DNA of 64,000 bases from Prosthecomicrobium sp. N25 (GCF_037203705.1 NZ_JBBCAT010000004.1:1-64000), one strand, 5' to 3'; counted from the stretch's first letter, positions 1 to 8,041 are shown. Program-made: numbers and translations. The notes: a model not told the origin generated them from the sequence alone.

Positions 1-119
1 GCGGAGTTGACCTTCTTGCCGGTGGCGAGCCGGCCCTGCGTCAGCGCCACGTTGGCGGCGGTGTTCTGCAGCTGGAGGAGGTTCGAGCGGATGCCCTTCG
101 AAACGACGATATCAGCCAT
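1..119 (-). CDS. Flagellin, N-terminal part (cut by window start)
   Basis: This is the first 39 codons of a flagellin, the filament subunit exported through the flagellar type III system. The start MADIVVSKGIRSNLLQLQNT continues into AANVALTQGRLATGKKVNS, the conserved D0/D1 helix of alphaproteobacterial flagellins in which NLLQLQ-type heptads pack the filament core. The ATG reads leftward from position 119 and the gene runs off the window edge, so its length and C-terminus are unknown. It lies beside other flagellar genes. No clear sigma-54 or CtrA element was recognised just upstream. Confidence 0.9.
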   Translation of the reverse strand, partial: MADIVVSKGIRSNLLQLQNTAANVALTQGRLATGKKVNS

Positions 120-444
120 GGTACGCTCCCATCCTGGGGTATAGACGCGCATCCCTTTCTGAGATGCCAGTGGATAGAAGCATCCGAATCTTTCTATGAA
201 CTTAAATCATTGCGCTGAAGTCCCGTGTCGGCTGCCATGGTTACCGAAGACTGTCGCGGCGCTCGACCGGGCAGGAGCCTGCCGCCGTTCGCCTTGAGGG
301 CGGGGGGCGAGCAAGTGCGCTCGCGGGCGCGAACCGCAGGCGAAGCGTCGCGGCGGCGGCTCCTCGATGGCATGGAGGGGATCGACGACGAAAACCCCCG
401 CCCCAGGTTCGGAGCGGAGGCGAGAGGCCTGGCCGGCCCTGCTG
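120..444. other. Non-coding leader region of the flagellin gene
   Basis: About 325 bases lie between the flagellin start and the end of the FlaG-like gene. An AT-richer stretch near 165-215 is the likeliest place for the flagellin promoter and leader, but no consensus -24/-12 or CtrA box is visible. A perfect 14-base palindrome GGCAGGAGCCTGCC sits at 270-283. It differs from the N5-spaced palindromes of the other flagellar promoters and may be a weak hairpin. Open frames here look like GC-driven shadows. Confidence 0.4.
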
Positions 445-828
445 TCAGGCGCTGCGGGCGACCTCGTGCTCGCGGCCGTCCTCGCCGTCGAGGACCGACT
501 GGAGGGCGACCTTCATGCGCAGGTAGGACTCGGCGGGGATCTGGTCGAGCACCGTCCCGGAGCCTTCCTCGATGACCTTCATCACGGTCATACCGGTCGC
601 CGCGTCGTTCTCGATCTCGCGGCGGCGCACGCTCGCGAGGTCGATCGTGTTCGACCGGCGGGCACGGGCCTCGGCGCGGCCGTCGTTGTCGGCGGCGGCC
701 GAAGCGCCCCCGGACTGCTGCACGACAGCCTGTACGGGCAACTCGGTGTGGACGGTAGGGGCGGTCTCAACCGCCCGCGCAGGGGCGATCGGCGCAGCTG
801 CGATCGGCCTCAGGGTTCCGGTTTCCAT
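445..828 (-). CDS. FlaG-like flagellar protein
   Basis: A 127-residue protein with a disordered Ala/Pro-rich first half and a C-terminal half that resembles FlaG proteins. A segment of the form TGMTVMKVIEEGSGTVLDQI is followed by PAESYLRM, matching the FlaG pattern of two short beta strands ending in an (R/D)QIP-E motif. FlaG proteins affect filament length in other bacteria, and that role is inferred here. The ATG at 828 is chosen because GGGAG lies six bases upstream. A GTG at 864 would add twelve residues but has no properly spaced ribosome site. The gene lies between flagellin and the flgN-flgJ-flgI unit, which supports a flagellar role. Confidence 0.5.
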   Translation of the reverse strand: METGTLRPIAAAPIAPARAVETAPTVHTELPVQAVVQQSGGASAAADNDGRAEARARRSNTIDLASVRRREIENDAATGMTVMKVIEEGSGTVLDQIPAESYLRMKVALQSVLDGEDGREHEVARSA

Positions 829-1096
829 GACACACTCCCGGGCCCGTCCTGGGCCCCATACCACTCCTGGGAGCGATCCTAGCGAGAGCCGTTGAATCGT
901 CCGTTAAGGCGTACAGGACAATTCGACGGGTCGACTCGGAATTTTGAGACCTCGTAACAAATCGATATGGCCGACCCAACGTCGACGGCCGGACATTATT
1001 GGTCCATGATGGTGTCCGCTGAATGTGTGAACGGAAGCATTTCCGGCGTTAACGCTCGGGACTCGGGCAGCCAAAACGAAGACTCGCGAGGATTCG

Positions 1097-1585
1097 TCAG
1101 AGATTCCGGTCGAGCGCCAGTCCACGGGCGCCGGTCTCCGCCGATGGCCTGACCGTCGACCCCGGGCCGTAGGTGCGCGGGCCGGCCTGGCGGCCGACCG
1201 CGTCGGAGACGTTGCGCACGATATCCTCGGCGACGTCGCGGGCGGTGGCCAGCACCGCGAGGTTGACCTTCAGCAGTTCGGCGAACAGTGCATGCTTGGC
1301 GCGCATCGCCTCGACGGCCGCGGGCGCATGGCGAGCGAGGGCGACCGAGTTGGCCTTCACGCGGCTGCGGATGCGCACGTAGGCGGCGGCGAGGCGCGAT
1401 TTGTCGATCGCCATGTCGCCGGCCTGGAGGAGCGCGCCGGCGCGGACCAGCCTAGTCTCTTCCTCGATGACGCCGATCAGCCCGTCCATGGTGGCGTCGA
1501 GCTCGGCGAGGATCGACTCCGCGCCGGCCGGGGTCATCACAAGGATCTCGGCATTGTCCTCCGAGGGCACGAACTCCGGGTTCAT
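1097..1585 (-). CDS. flgN: FlgN-like flagellar export chaperone
   Basis: A 162-residue, almost entirely helical protein. FlgN chaperones bind the hook-filament junction proteins FlgK and FlgL and deliver them to the export gate. The long heptad-rich helices (LAELDATMDGLIGVIEEETRLV and the run through residue 120) and a low-complexity tail fit the family's size and architecture. Sequence identity to FlgN is low by eye, so the call leans on context: its ATG overlaps the stop of the FlgJ-like gene as ATGA, and that gene in turn overlaps flgI. The three form one translationally coupled unit. Confidence 0.6.
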   Translation of the reverse strand: MNPEFVPSEDNAEILVMTPAGAESILAELDATMDGLIGVIEEETRLVRAGALLQAGDMAIDKSRLAAAYVRIRSRVKANSVALARHAPAAVEAMRAKHALFAELLKVNLAVLATARDVAEDIVRNVSDAVGRQAGPRTYGPGSTVRPSAETGARGLALDRNL

Positions 1586-1896
1586 GACGCGGCTCCTTCC
1601 TGAATGCGCAGCATTTCGCGATAGACGGTGTCGGCGACGCCGATGCCGCCGCGGCGGACCATCTCCTTGCCGTACTGGTCGATGAGCATGCCGCGCCAGG
1701 TTTCCTCGGCCTGGCCGCCGTGGAAGGGACCGGAGGTCTCGAGCCCGGCGAACATCTGCTTCATCATGGCGGAGAGAAAGACGGCCTCGTATTCCTCCGC
1801 GGAGGCGCGAGCGCGCGCCTTGGCGTCGCCGCGCTTGGCGGCCGTGGGGACGATGGAGGGCAGGGGCTCGGCGATCTGCAGGGGCGTCATGGTCAC
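1582..1896 (-). CDS. flgJ: Rod-binding protein, FlgJ N-terminal domain (CheL-type)
   Basis: A 104-residue protein matching the N-terminal rod-binding domain of FlgJ. Residues 30-60 contain the family hallmark AEEYEAVFLSAMMKQMFAGL, followed by a GM-x-x-DQY-type segment (GMLIDQYGKEMVRRGGIGVAD). The peptidoglycan-hydrolase domain of enterobacterial FlgJ is absent. This is usual in alphaproteobacteria, where the short protein caps rod assembly in the periplasm and a separate enzyme opens the wall. The start overlaps the flgI stop by four bases and the stop overlaps the flgN-like start by four bases. Confidence 0.85.
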   Translation of the reverse strand: MTMTPLQIAEPLPSIVPTAAKRGDAKARARASAEEYEAVFLSAMMKQMFAGLETSGPFHGGQAEETWRGMLIDQYGKEMVRRGGIGVADTVYREMLRIQEGAAS

Positions 1897-3017
1897 ATCA
1901 CCTCGATCTCGGCCTGGAGGGCGCCGGCTGCCTTGATGGCCTGGAGGATGGAGATCAGGTCGCGCGGGCCGATCCCGAGCGCGTTCAGCCCGTCCACGAG
2001 TTCGCGCAGGGAGACGGACTCGCGCACGATGGCGAGGCGGCGCTTGTCGTCGGTGTTGACGGTCACCTCGCTGCGCGGCGTCACCACGGTCTGGCCGCGC
2101 GAGAAGGCCTCGGGCTGGCTCACCTGGGCGTCCTCGCTGACGGTCACGGTCAGGTTGCCCTGGGCGATCGCCACGGTGGAGACGCGGACGTCCTGGCCCA
2201 TGACGATGATGCCGGTCGACTCGTCGACCACCACCTTGGCGGGCAGGTCGGGCTGGACGGTGAGCTGCTCGATGTCGGTGATCAGGTCGACGATGTTGCC
2301 GTTGAACTTCGGCGGTAGGGTCAGGCGGACGTTCGAGGGATCGGTCGGCTCAGCGACGGGCATCCCGATCAGGTCGTTCACCGCCTGGGCGATACGGCGG
2401 GCGGTGGTGAAGTCCGGGTTGCGCAGGGCGAGGCGCACGCTCGACAGGGTGGCGAGCTTGAACTCGATCTCGCGCTCGACGATGGCGCCGTTGGCGATGC
2501 GGGCGGAGGTCGGCACGCCGCGGGTCACCGTGGTGGCGTCGCCCTTGGCCATGAAGCCACCGACCGCGAGCGGCCCCTGCGCGATGGCATAGACCTCGCC
2601 ATCGGCGCCCATGAGGGGCGTGACCAGGAGGGTGCCGCCCTGGAGGCTCTTGGCGTCGCCGAGGGCGGAGACGTTCACGTCGATGCGGCTGCCCTGGGTG
2701 GCGAAGGGCTGCAGGTTGGCGGTGACCATGACGGCCGCCACGTTGGCGGTGCGCAGGTTGGCGCCGCGGGTGTTCATGCCGAGCCGCTCCAGCATCGCCT
2801 GCAGGCTCTGGCGGGTGAAGGGCGCGTTGTTGAGGCTGTCGCCCGTGCCGTTCAGGCCGACGACGAGGCCGTAGCCCACGAGCTGGTTCTCGCGAACGCC
2901 CTCGAAGGACGCCAGGTCTTTGATTCGCGAGGCCGCGGCCGCCGGGTATGCCCCGAGGCCGGCCAGCGAGGCCATGAGCAGGATCGCGGCGATCCCGCGG
3001 GTCCGATTACGCTTCAT
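1893..3017 (-). CDS. flgI: Flagellar P-ring protein FlgI
   Basis: A 374-residue P-ring subunit, which assembles around the rod in the peptidoglycan layer. A Sec signal peptide covers about residues 1-29 (hydrophobic core, then AAAAS). The mature start SRIKDLASFEGVRENQLVGYG and the motif GLNGTGD are diagnostic of FlgI. The end, with the IGPRDLISILQAIKAAGAL segment, is complete. The ATG at 3017 is preferred over the adjacent TTG because GGGGAG lies nine bases ahead. It is the first gene of a leftward unit with the FlgJ-like and FlgN-like genes, driven by the sigma-54 promoter described at 3052-3067. Confidence 0.96.
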   Translation of the reverse strand: MKRNRTRGIAAILLMASLAGLGAYPAAAASRIKDLASFEGVRENQLVGYGLVVGLNGTGDSLNNAPFTRQSLQAMLERLGMNTRGANLRTANVAAVMVTANLQPFATQGSRIDVNVSALGDAKSLQGGTLLVTPLMGADGEVYAIAQGPLAVGGFMAKGDATTVTRGVPTSARIANGAIVEREIEFKLATLSSVRLALRNPDFTTARRIAQAVNDLIGMPVAEPTDPSNVRLTLPPKFNGNIVDLITDIEQLTVQPDLPAKVVVDESTGIIVMGQDVRVSTVAIAQGNLTVTVSEDAQVSQPEAFSRGQTVVTPRSEVTVNTDDKRRLAIVRESVSLRELVDGLNALGIGPRDLISILQAIKAAGALQAEIEVM

Positions 3018-3051
3018 CAACGAGATCTCCCCAAATCTCGAAGAGCCCTGA

Positions 3052-3067
3052 TGCGAGGGTCGTGCCA
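3052..3067 (-). promoter_or_regulatory. Sigma-54 promoter of flgI
   Basis: On the minus strand this reads TGGCACGACCCTCGCA. It matches the sigma-54 consensus TGGCACG-N4-TTGCW at all but one position, with GG and GC at the required spacing. It lies about 35 bases upstream of the flgI start. The same element precedes flgF at 12153-12168. Sigma-54 flagellar promoters in this class of bacteria need an enhancer-binding activator, FlbD. The palindrome at 3177-3193 is at a suitable upstream distance. Confidence 0.8.
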
Positions 3068-3176
3068 GTCGGCCCGGTCATCCAGGATCCGGCAGGATTG
3101 CTCGGATTCGGTCTGCCGGGAGCGGGGCGGGAGGTCGGGGCCGGCGCCCATTCCTGCCGGGCGTGCCCGGGTCCGG

Positions 3177-3193
3177 CCGGCAAAGTCTGCCGG
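3177..3193. promoter_or_regulatory. FlbD (ftr)-like palindrome between flgI and fliX
   Basis: Perfect inverted repeat CCGGCA-N5-TGCCGG. The same GGCA-N5-TGCC arrangement recurs in the other two divergent flagellar intergenic regions (12221-12239 and 21697-21713). The form recalls the ftr elements bound by the flagellar activator/repressor FlbD in Caulobacter, a match made from memory. The site sits about 120 bases upstream of the flgI sigma-54 promoter and immediately before the fliX-side CtrA box, so it could activate one direction and modulate the other. Confidence 0.6.
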
Positions 3194-3197
3194 GCGA

Positions 3198-3216
3198 TTA
3201 ACAGGGCGTTAACCAT
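3198..3216 (+). promoter_or_regulatory. CtrA box upstream of fliX
   Basis: The sequence is TTAA-CAGGGCG-TTAACCAT, a perfect TTAA-N7-TTAA site for the cell-cycle regulator CtrA including the favoured CCAT extension. It lies 50 bases before the fliX ATG and points toward it. It is one of three such boxes facing plus-strand flagellar operons. Confidence 0.8.
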
Positions 3217-3265
3217 ACCGGCCGATCCTCCGGTCGGGCTCGGCTGCGGAACGGGAGGGTCGACG

Positions 3266-3682
3266 ATGCGGATCGACGGACCGGGGCGTCCGAACGGGAT
3301 CGGCGGGCCGGCGGGGGCGCGGCGCGGCGGGGGCCAGTCGTCCTTCGCGCTGCCGGAGGAGAGCCGCACCGCGCGGGCTTCGACCACTCCCGGCGCGGGC
3401 GGCGTCTACGACGTGGCCGCGCTCATCGCCCTGCAGGCGGTTGAGGATCCCCTGCAACGCCGGCGCCGGGCCGTGCGCCGGGGATTCGACCTTCTCGACG
3501 TGCTCGATTCGATCCGGTTGGACCTGCTCGCCGGCTCGGTCTCGCCGGAGCGGCTGGAGCGGCTGGTCGGGTTGCTCGGCAAGCCGGAGGGCGCGGGGGA
3601 TCCAAAGGTGGACGCGCTCATCGAGGAGATCGAACTGCGCGCCCGGGTGGAACTGGCCAAGCGGGGCACCTATCCGGACTGA
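3266..3682 (+). CDS. fliX: Flagellar assembly regulator FliX
   Basis: A 138-residue FliX homologue. In Caulobacter FliX couples completion of the early basal body to FlbD activity, and hence to sigma-54 transcription of later flagellar genes. The N-terminal third is basic and disordered. The conserved part starts near residue 48 (VYDVAALIALQAVEDPLQRR) and continues through helices with LDVLDSIRLDLLAG to the YPD end. The ATG at 3266 has GGGAGGG seven bases upstream. The fliX/flgI divergent pair is a known alphaproteobacterial arrangement, and both promoters are visible between them. Confidence 0.88.
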   Translation: MRIDGPGRPNGIGGPAGARRGGGQSSFALPEESRTARASTTPGAGGVYDVAALIALQAVEDPLQRRRRAVRRGFDLLDVLDSIRLDLLAGSVSPERLERLVGLLGKPEGAGDPKVDALIEEIELRARVELAKRGTYPD

Positions 3683-3830
3683 AGGCCTGGAGCTAAGCCT
3701 CCGTGTTCGCGTCAGTTTTCGGTCACAGTCAGGTTCACGAGAACGTCGTCATTGCGACATTGTATCCTGCCGCGCGCCTGTCTATATTCCGCGCGCCTCG
3801 CGAGGGGGATACCAGGGAGTAGGAAGGGAC

Positions 3831-4250
3831 ATGATCACGGCCGAGATCGAAGAAGATTATCGCCCGTCGGAAGACGAACCCTTCATGAACGATCGTCAGC
3901 GTGAGTATTTTCGGAAGAAGCTGAATGCTTGGAGGGACGAGATCCTGAAGGAGTCGAAGGAGACTCTCCAGCATCTCGCCGACGAGAGCCAGAACCATCC
4001 GGATCTCGCCGACCGTGCCTCTTCGGAGACCGACCGGGCCATCGAACTCCGCGCCCGCGATCGTCAGCGAAAGCTGATCGCCAAGATCGATGCCGCCCTG
4101 AAGCGGCTCGACGACGGAACCTACGGATATTGCGAAGAGACGGGGGAGCCGATCTCGCTGAAGCGCCTCGACGCCCGGCCGATCGCGACCCTTTCGATCG
4201 AGGCCCAGGAGCGGCACGAGCGCCGCGAGCGGGTGTACCGGGACGACTGA
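3831..4250 (+). CDS. dksA: RNA polymerase-binding regulator DksA (cysteine-poor type)
   Basis: A 139-residue DksA, which enters the RNA polymerase secondary channel and, with ppGpp, adjusts transcription of ribosomal and biosynthetic genes. Residues 21-75 form the coiled coil that ends in the acidic tip, and the C-terminal part is the zinc-finger fold (YGYCEETGEPISLKRLDARP). Only one cysteine remains where classical DksA has four, so zinc binding is unlikely. This degenerate finger is a recognised alphaproteobacterial form. The ATG has AGGAAGGGA immediately upstream. The gene is monocistronic between fliX and the ABC transporter. Confidence 0.92.
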   Translation: MITAEIEEDYRPSEDEPFMNDRQREYFRKKLNAWRDEILKESKETLQHLADESQNHPDLADRASSETDRAIELRARDRQRKLIAKIDAALKRLDDGTYGYCEETGEPISLKRLDARPIATLSIEAQERHERRERVYRDD

Positions 4251-4396
4251 CCCGGACCTCAGTGACGCCGGAGCGGGGCCGCCGGTCCCGCCCGGTCCCT
4301 TGCGACCTTGTCAGGTTTCGTCCGAACCCCTACCGTCCGCACGAGGACGAGCCAAGCCGCGGGACGCGGCCATCGGCAGACGGGGAGACGACGAGA

Positions 4397-5419
4397 ATGA
4401 GGCGTATCACGCGACGGGCGGCCGGGGCCGCCCTGGCCGGGGCGGTCGTGCTGGCATCCTTGCCGGCGCTCGCGGCCGACAAGGTTTCGGTCGGCGTGCT
4501 GCGCTTCGTCTCCTCGGGCGGGCTCTTCCTCGCGGTCGAGCGCGGCTATTTCAAGGACCAGGGCATCGACGTCGACCTCAAGTTCTTCGAGGCGGCGCAG
4601 CCGATCGCGGTGGCGATCGCGTCGGGAGACATCCAGTTCGGCGTCACGGCGCTGACGGCGGGCACCTTCAACCTCGCCGGCAAGGGCGCCCTGAAGGTGA
4701 TCGCCTCGCAGGGCATGGAAAAGAAGGGTGTCAAGGGCAACGCCCTGATCGCCTCCAACGAGTCCTACGCGAAAGGCTTCACCAGTTTCGAGAAGCTGCC
4801 CGGCACCTCGATCGCGATCACGCAGGTCGGCTCCTCCTTCCACTACCAGATGGGACAGATCGCGGCCGCCAAGGGCTTCGACTTGGCCAAGATCGGGCTG
4901 AAGCCCCTGCAGTCGCTCCCCAACATGGTCGCGGCGGTGAAGTCCGGGCAGGTCGACGGGGCGCTGATCGCGCCGCACATCGCGCGGGCGATGATCGACA
5001 AGGGCGAGGCGAAGCTGGTCGGCTGGTTCTCCGACGTGGCCGAGTACCAGTTCGGCGCGCTGTTCGTCGCCTCCAAGGTGGCGACCGAGAACCGGGACCT
5101 GACGCAGCGCTTCGTGACCGCCTACCAGAAGGGCATGGCCGACTATGCCGCCGCCTTCCTGCGCGTCGACGGCAAGGGCGAGCGGGTGGTCGACGAAACG
5201 GCGAAGAGCGCGGCGGCGCTGGTCGGCAAGCACGTCTACCCGGCGGACAGCGCCGATGTCGCGGCGCCGAAGGTGATCGAATCGGCCGTCGCGGTCGACG
5301 AGAAGGCGCGGATCGACTTCGCCGACATCGAGCGGCAGATCGCCTGGAACAAGGCGGAGAAGCTGGTCACCCCCGAGGTGGACGCGAAGGCCTTCGTGGA
5401 CACGAGCTTCGCCAAGTAG
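4397..5419 (+). CDS. ABC transporter substrate-binding protein, NMT1/NitT-TauT type
   Basis: A 340-residue periplasmic binding protein. A twin-Arg-rich n-region and hydrophobic stretch end in LPALAAD, giving signal cleavage near residue 26. The mature part opens with VSVGVLRFVSSGGLFLAVERG and then YFKDQGIDVDL, the signature of the NMT1/SsuA/TauA family that feeds nitrate, sulfonate, taurine, pyrimidine-precursor or riboflavin importers. The exact substrate cannot be told from sequence. The ATG follows GGGGAG. It is the first gene of a compact operon with the ATPase (21-base gap) and the permease. Confidence 0.88.
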   Translation: MRRITRRAAGAALAGAVVLASLPALAADKVSVGVLRFVSSGGLFLAVERGYFKDQGIDVDLKFFEAAQPIAVAIASGDIQFGVTALTAGTFNLAGKGALKVIASQGMEKKGVKGNALIASNESYAKGFTSFEKLPGTSIAITQVGSSFHYQMGQIAAAKGFDLAKIGLKPLQSLPNMVAAVKSGQVDGALIAPHIARAMIDKGEAKLVGWFSDVAEYQFGALFVASKVATENRDLTQRFVTAYQKGMADYAAAFLRVDGKGERVVDETAKSAAALVGKHVYPADSADVAAPKVIESAVAVDEKARIDFADIERQIAWNKAEKLVTPEVDAKAFVDTSFAK

Positions 5420-5440
5420 CCGGCCCGAGGGACGCCGCGC

Positions 5441-6208
5441 ATGGACCTGATCGCCCGCGGCATCCGGCACGGCTACGAGGGACTGACAGTGCTCGACGAC
5501 GTCACGCTCGAGGTGGCGAGCGGCGAGATCGTCGCGGTCATTGGCCCGTCCGGCTGCGGGAAGTCGACGCTGCTGCGCATTCTCGGCGGGCTGGAGCGGC
5601 CGGACGGCGGCGCGGTGCTGACACGCGGGGCGGTGCCGAAGGGAACCCTGAACCCGCTCACCTACGTGTTCCAGGACTTCGCCCTGGTGCCCTGGCGCAG
5701 CGTCGCCGGCAACGTCGCCCTGCCGCTGGAGCATCACCGGCTGGCACCGGGCGAGCGCGAGCGGCGGGTGGCGGACGCGCTGGCGCGGGTCGGGCTCTCC
5801 GACTTCGCGGGCGCCCTGCCGCGGCAGCTCTCTGGCGGGATGCGGCAGCGCACGGCCATCGCCCGGGCCCTGGCGGTCGATCCGGCCGTGCTGCTCATGG
5901 ACGAGCCGCTCTCCGCCCTCGACGCGCAGACGCGCGAACTGCTGATGGACGACCTCCTCCGGCTCAGCGCGGCGAGTGGTTTCACGGCGGTCTACGTCAC
6001 CCACAATATCGCCGAGGCCGTCCGGCTCGGGCACAGGGTCGTGGTCCTCTCGCGCCGGCCCGGCCGCATCCGGGAGGTGGTCGAGATCGGGGTGCCGCTC
6101 GGCGAGCGGCGCGACGACCATCCGGCGGTCGCGGCCGCCCGCGACAGGCTCTGGGCGCTCATCCGCGACGAGGCGGCCGCGGCGGACCGGGAGGTGGTCC
6201 ATGGCTGA
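5441..6208 (+). CDS. ABC transporter ATPase, SsuB/TauB type
   Basis: A 255-residue nucleotide-binding subunit that energises uptake of the ligand bound by the upstream protein. It has Walker A GPSGCGKST at residues 35-43, a Q-loop VFQDFALVPW, signature LSGGMRQR, Walker B AVLLMDEPLSALD and a switch histidine in YVTHNIAEA. FALVPW after the Q-loop is typical of the nitrate/taurine/sulfonate subfamily. Its stop overlaps the permease start by eight bases, indicating translational coupling. Confidence 0.93.
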   Translation: MDLIARGIRHGYEGLTVLDDVTLEVASGEIVAVIGPSGCGKSTLLRILGGLERPDGGAVLTRGAVPKGTLNPLTYVFQDFALVPWRSVAGNVALPLEHHRLAPGERERRVADALARVGLSDFAGALPRQLSGGMRQRTAIARALAVDPAVLLMDEPLSALDAQTRELLMDDLLRLSAASGFTAVYVTHNIAEAVRLGHRVVVLSRRPGRIREVVEIGVPLGERRDDHPAVAAARDRLWALIRDEAAAADREVVHG

Positions 6209-7001
6209 GGCGGGCGACACCCGTCCCGTGCCGTTCAGGGGCGGCGGCTTCCGGCCCGGAACGCTGCCCTTCGCCGGCCCCCTGACCTTCCTGGCGGTGC
6301 TTGGCCTGTGGTGGGTGGCAAGCCATGCGGGCTGGGTCGCCCGGTTCGCGCTGCCGACGCCCGAGGAGGTCTTCCTCGCGCTCGGCGACCTCGTCGCGTC
6401 CGGCCAACTCGCCCGGCATCTCACCGCCTCGCTCGGCCGGCTGCTGGCGGGCTGGGCGCTCGGCGCCTCGGCCGGGGTTGCGGTGGGGCTCGCGATCGGG
6501 CTCTTCTCGCTCGCCCGCTCGACGGCGCTGCCGCTCGTCTCGGCCCTCTTTCCGATTCCGAAGATCGCGCTCCTGCCGCTCTTCATCCTCTGGTTCGGGA
6601 TCGGCGAGGCGTCGAAGGTCGCCACCATTGCGTTCGGGGTCTTCTCGCCCATGGCGATCGCGGCCTTCGGGGGCGTCGACGCCGTCGACCGGACGCTGAT
6701 CCGCATGGCGCAGAGCTTCGGGCTCCCGGCCCGCGACATCGTCCGCAAGATCGTCTTGCCGGGCGCGCTGCCGGCGCTCCTGTCAGGCGCGCGCATCTCG
6801 GCCTCGATCGGGATCATCCTCCTCACCGCGGCGGAGATGATCGGGGCCGAGCACGGGGTCGGGGCGCTCGTGCTGGCGGCCGGCAACCTCATGCAGACCG
6901 ACCAGCTCGTCGCCGGCGTGCTCGTGCTCTCCGGCCTGGGGCTGATCATCGCCAAGGGGATCGGCCTCCTGGAGCGGCGCCTCCTGACCTGGCGGGGCTG
7001 A
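6201..7001 (+). CDS. ABC transporter permease, SsuC/TauC type
   Basis: A 266-residue inner-membrane permease with about six transmembrane helices. The EAA loop that contacts the ATPase is visible as AQSFGLPARDIVRKIVLPGALPAL, around residues 174-197. The segment FPIPKIALLPLFILWFGIGE is characteristic of the BPD family serving nitrate/taurine/sulfonate importers. The start ATGGCTGA overlaps the ATPase stop. The gene ends 33 bases before the convergent LysR gene. Confidence 0.92.
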   Translation: MAEAGDTRPVPFRGGGFRPGTLPFAGPLTFLAVLGLWWVASHAGWVARFALPTPEEVFLALGDLVASGQLARHLTASLGRLLAGWALGASAGVAVGLAIGLFSLARSTALPLVSALFPIPKIALLPLFILWFGIGEASKVATIAFGVFSPMAIAAFGGVDAVDRTLIRMAQSFGLPARDIVRKIVLPGALPALLSGARISASIGIILLTAAEMIGAEHGVGALVLAAGNLMQTDQLVAGVLVLSGLGLIIAKGIGLLERRLLTWRG

Positions 7002-7034
7002 TCTGGGGCGGGGCTGATCCGGGCGGGGCGTGCC

Positions 7035-7937
7035 TCAGGGCGCGCGGCCGGCCGTCTCGACCAGGAAGTCGACGAGGGCGCGGACCCGGGGCAGCGCCTG
7101 CCGGCCGGGCGGCATCAGGGCCGTGATCGGGACCTCCTCGGAGACATGGTGGTCGACGAGGAGGGGGACGAGCCGGCCTGCCGCGATGGCGTCCTCCAGG
7201 ATGAAGCCGGCGAGGCGCGAGATGCCGAGGCCCGCGAGCGTCATGTCGAGGATCGCGTCGGCGCTGTCCGAGGTGACGGCGCCCGAGACCTTGACGGGCA
7301 CGACCGTCCCGCCGACCCGGAGCGGCCATTCGGCCAGGCGGGAGTAGCCGGTCAGGCGCAGGCAGGTGTGGCGCGCGAGGTCGGCCGGGGTCCGCGGGAC
7401 GCCGTGACGGGCGAGGTAGGCCGGGGAGGCGGTGATCACCCGAGTGGCGCTGCCGAGCCGGCGGGCGACGAGGGTGGAGTCGTCGAGGGGGCCGGTGCGG
7501 ATCGCCACGTCGATCTGCTCGCCGATGATGTCGACACGGCGGTCGGCCACCGACAGCTCGATCGACACGTCGGGATAGCGCTCGTGGAACGCGGGCAGGA
7601 TCGGGGCGAGCCGGTGCCGGGCGAAGGCCGTGCCGGTGTTCACGCGGACGAGACCGCGGGGGTGTCCGCGTGCGGCCATCACCTCGGCCTCCGCGGCCTC
7701 AACGGCGGCCAGGATCTCGCGGCCGCGCGCCAGCATCGTCTCGCCCTCCGGCGTCAGCGCGAGGCGGCGCGTGGTGCGCTGGAGCAGGCGGACGCCGAGC
7801 CGGTCCTCCAGGCGCGAGACGGTCCTGGAGACGCCCGAGGCGGTCAGCCCGCGCTCGGCCGCGGCGGCGGCGAAGCTGCCGAGCTCCACGACGCGAACGA
7901 AGGTGGCGATGGCGTCGGTCGGGGTGGGTCTATTCAT
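7035..7937 (-). CDS. LysR-family transcriptional regulator
   Basis: A 300-residue LysR regulator. The winged helix-turn-helix occupies residues 1-65 (FVRVVELGSFAAAAAERGLT, then SGVSRTVSRLEDRLGVRLLQ). A periplasmic-binding-like effector domain follows from about residue 90. The ATG is poorly preceded by a ribosome site. It is divergent from the small-protein/tautomerase operon, with a 7-12-7 inverted repeat in the shared 104-base gap, so that operon and itself are the likeliest targets. Control of the convergent ABC operon is possible but not suggested by layout. Confidence 0.93.
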   Translation of the reverse strand: MNRPTPTDAIATFVRVVELGSFAAAAAERGLTASGVSRTVSRLEDRLGVRLLQRTTRRLALTPEGETMLARGREILAAVEAAEAEVMAARGHPRGLVRVNTGTAFARHRLAPILPAFHERYPDVSIELSVADRRVDIIGEQIDVAIRTGPLDDSTLVARRLGSATRVITASPAYLARHGVPRTPADLARHTCLRLTGYSRLAEWPLRVGGTVVPVKVSGAVTSDSADAILDMTLAGLGISRLAGFILEDAIAAGRLVPLLVDHHVSEEVPITALMPPGRQALPRVRALVDFLVETAGRAP

Positions 7938-7960
7938 GACTTTTCATCAGGAGTGTGCGC

Positions 7961-7986
7961 TTCGATCCGCTGATTATGCGATCGAA
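7961..7986. promoter_or_regulatory. Probable LysR operator
   Basis: Perfect inverted repeat TTCGATC-N12-GATCGAA in the gap between the LysR gene and its divergent operon. The dyad with a T-to-A core and this width fits the usual LysR recognition site. A second partial repeat, TTCGAAT, lies just downstream toward the operon and could be the activation half. Confidence 0.55.
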
Positions 7987-8041
7987 TGTTTCGAATACCG
8001 TTCTCCCATGGACCGCATCGGTCCGCCAGAGGAGATCGGCC

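Noticed and set aside
1046-1055. GCGTTAACGC palindrome upstream of the FlaG-like gene
   Set aside because: At ten bases it is too short to separate from chance, and it lacks the N7-spaced second TTAA of a CtrA box.
4259-6955. An 898-codon antisense frame over the ABC operon
   Set aside because: The three sense genes have clear motifs and coupled starts; the antisense product has no recognisable domain.
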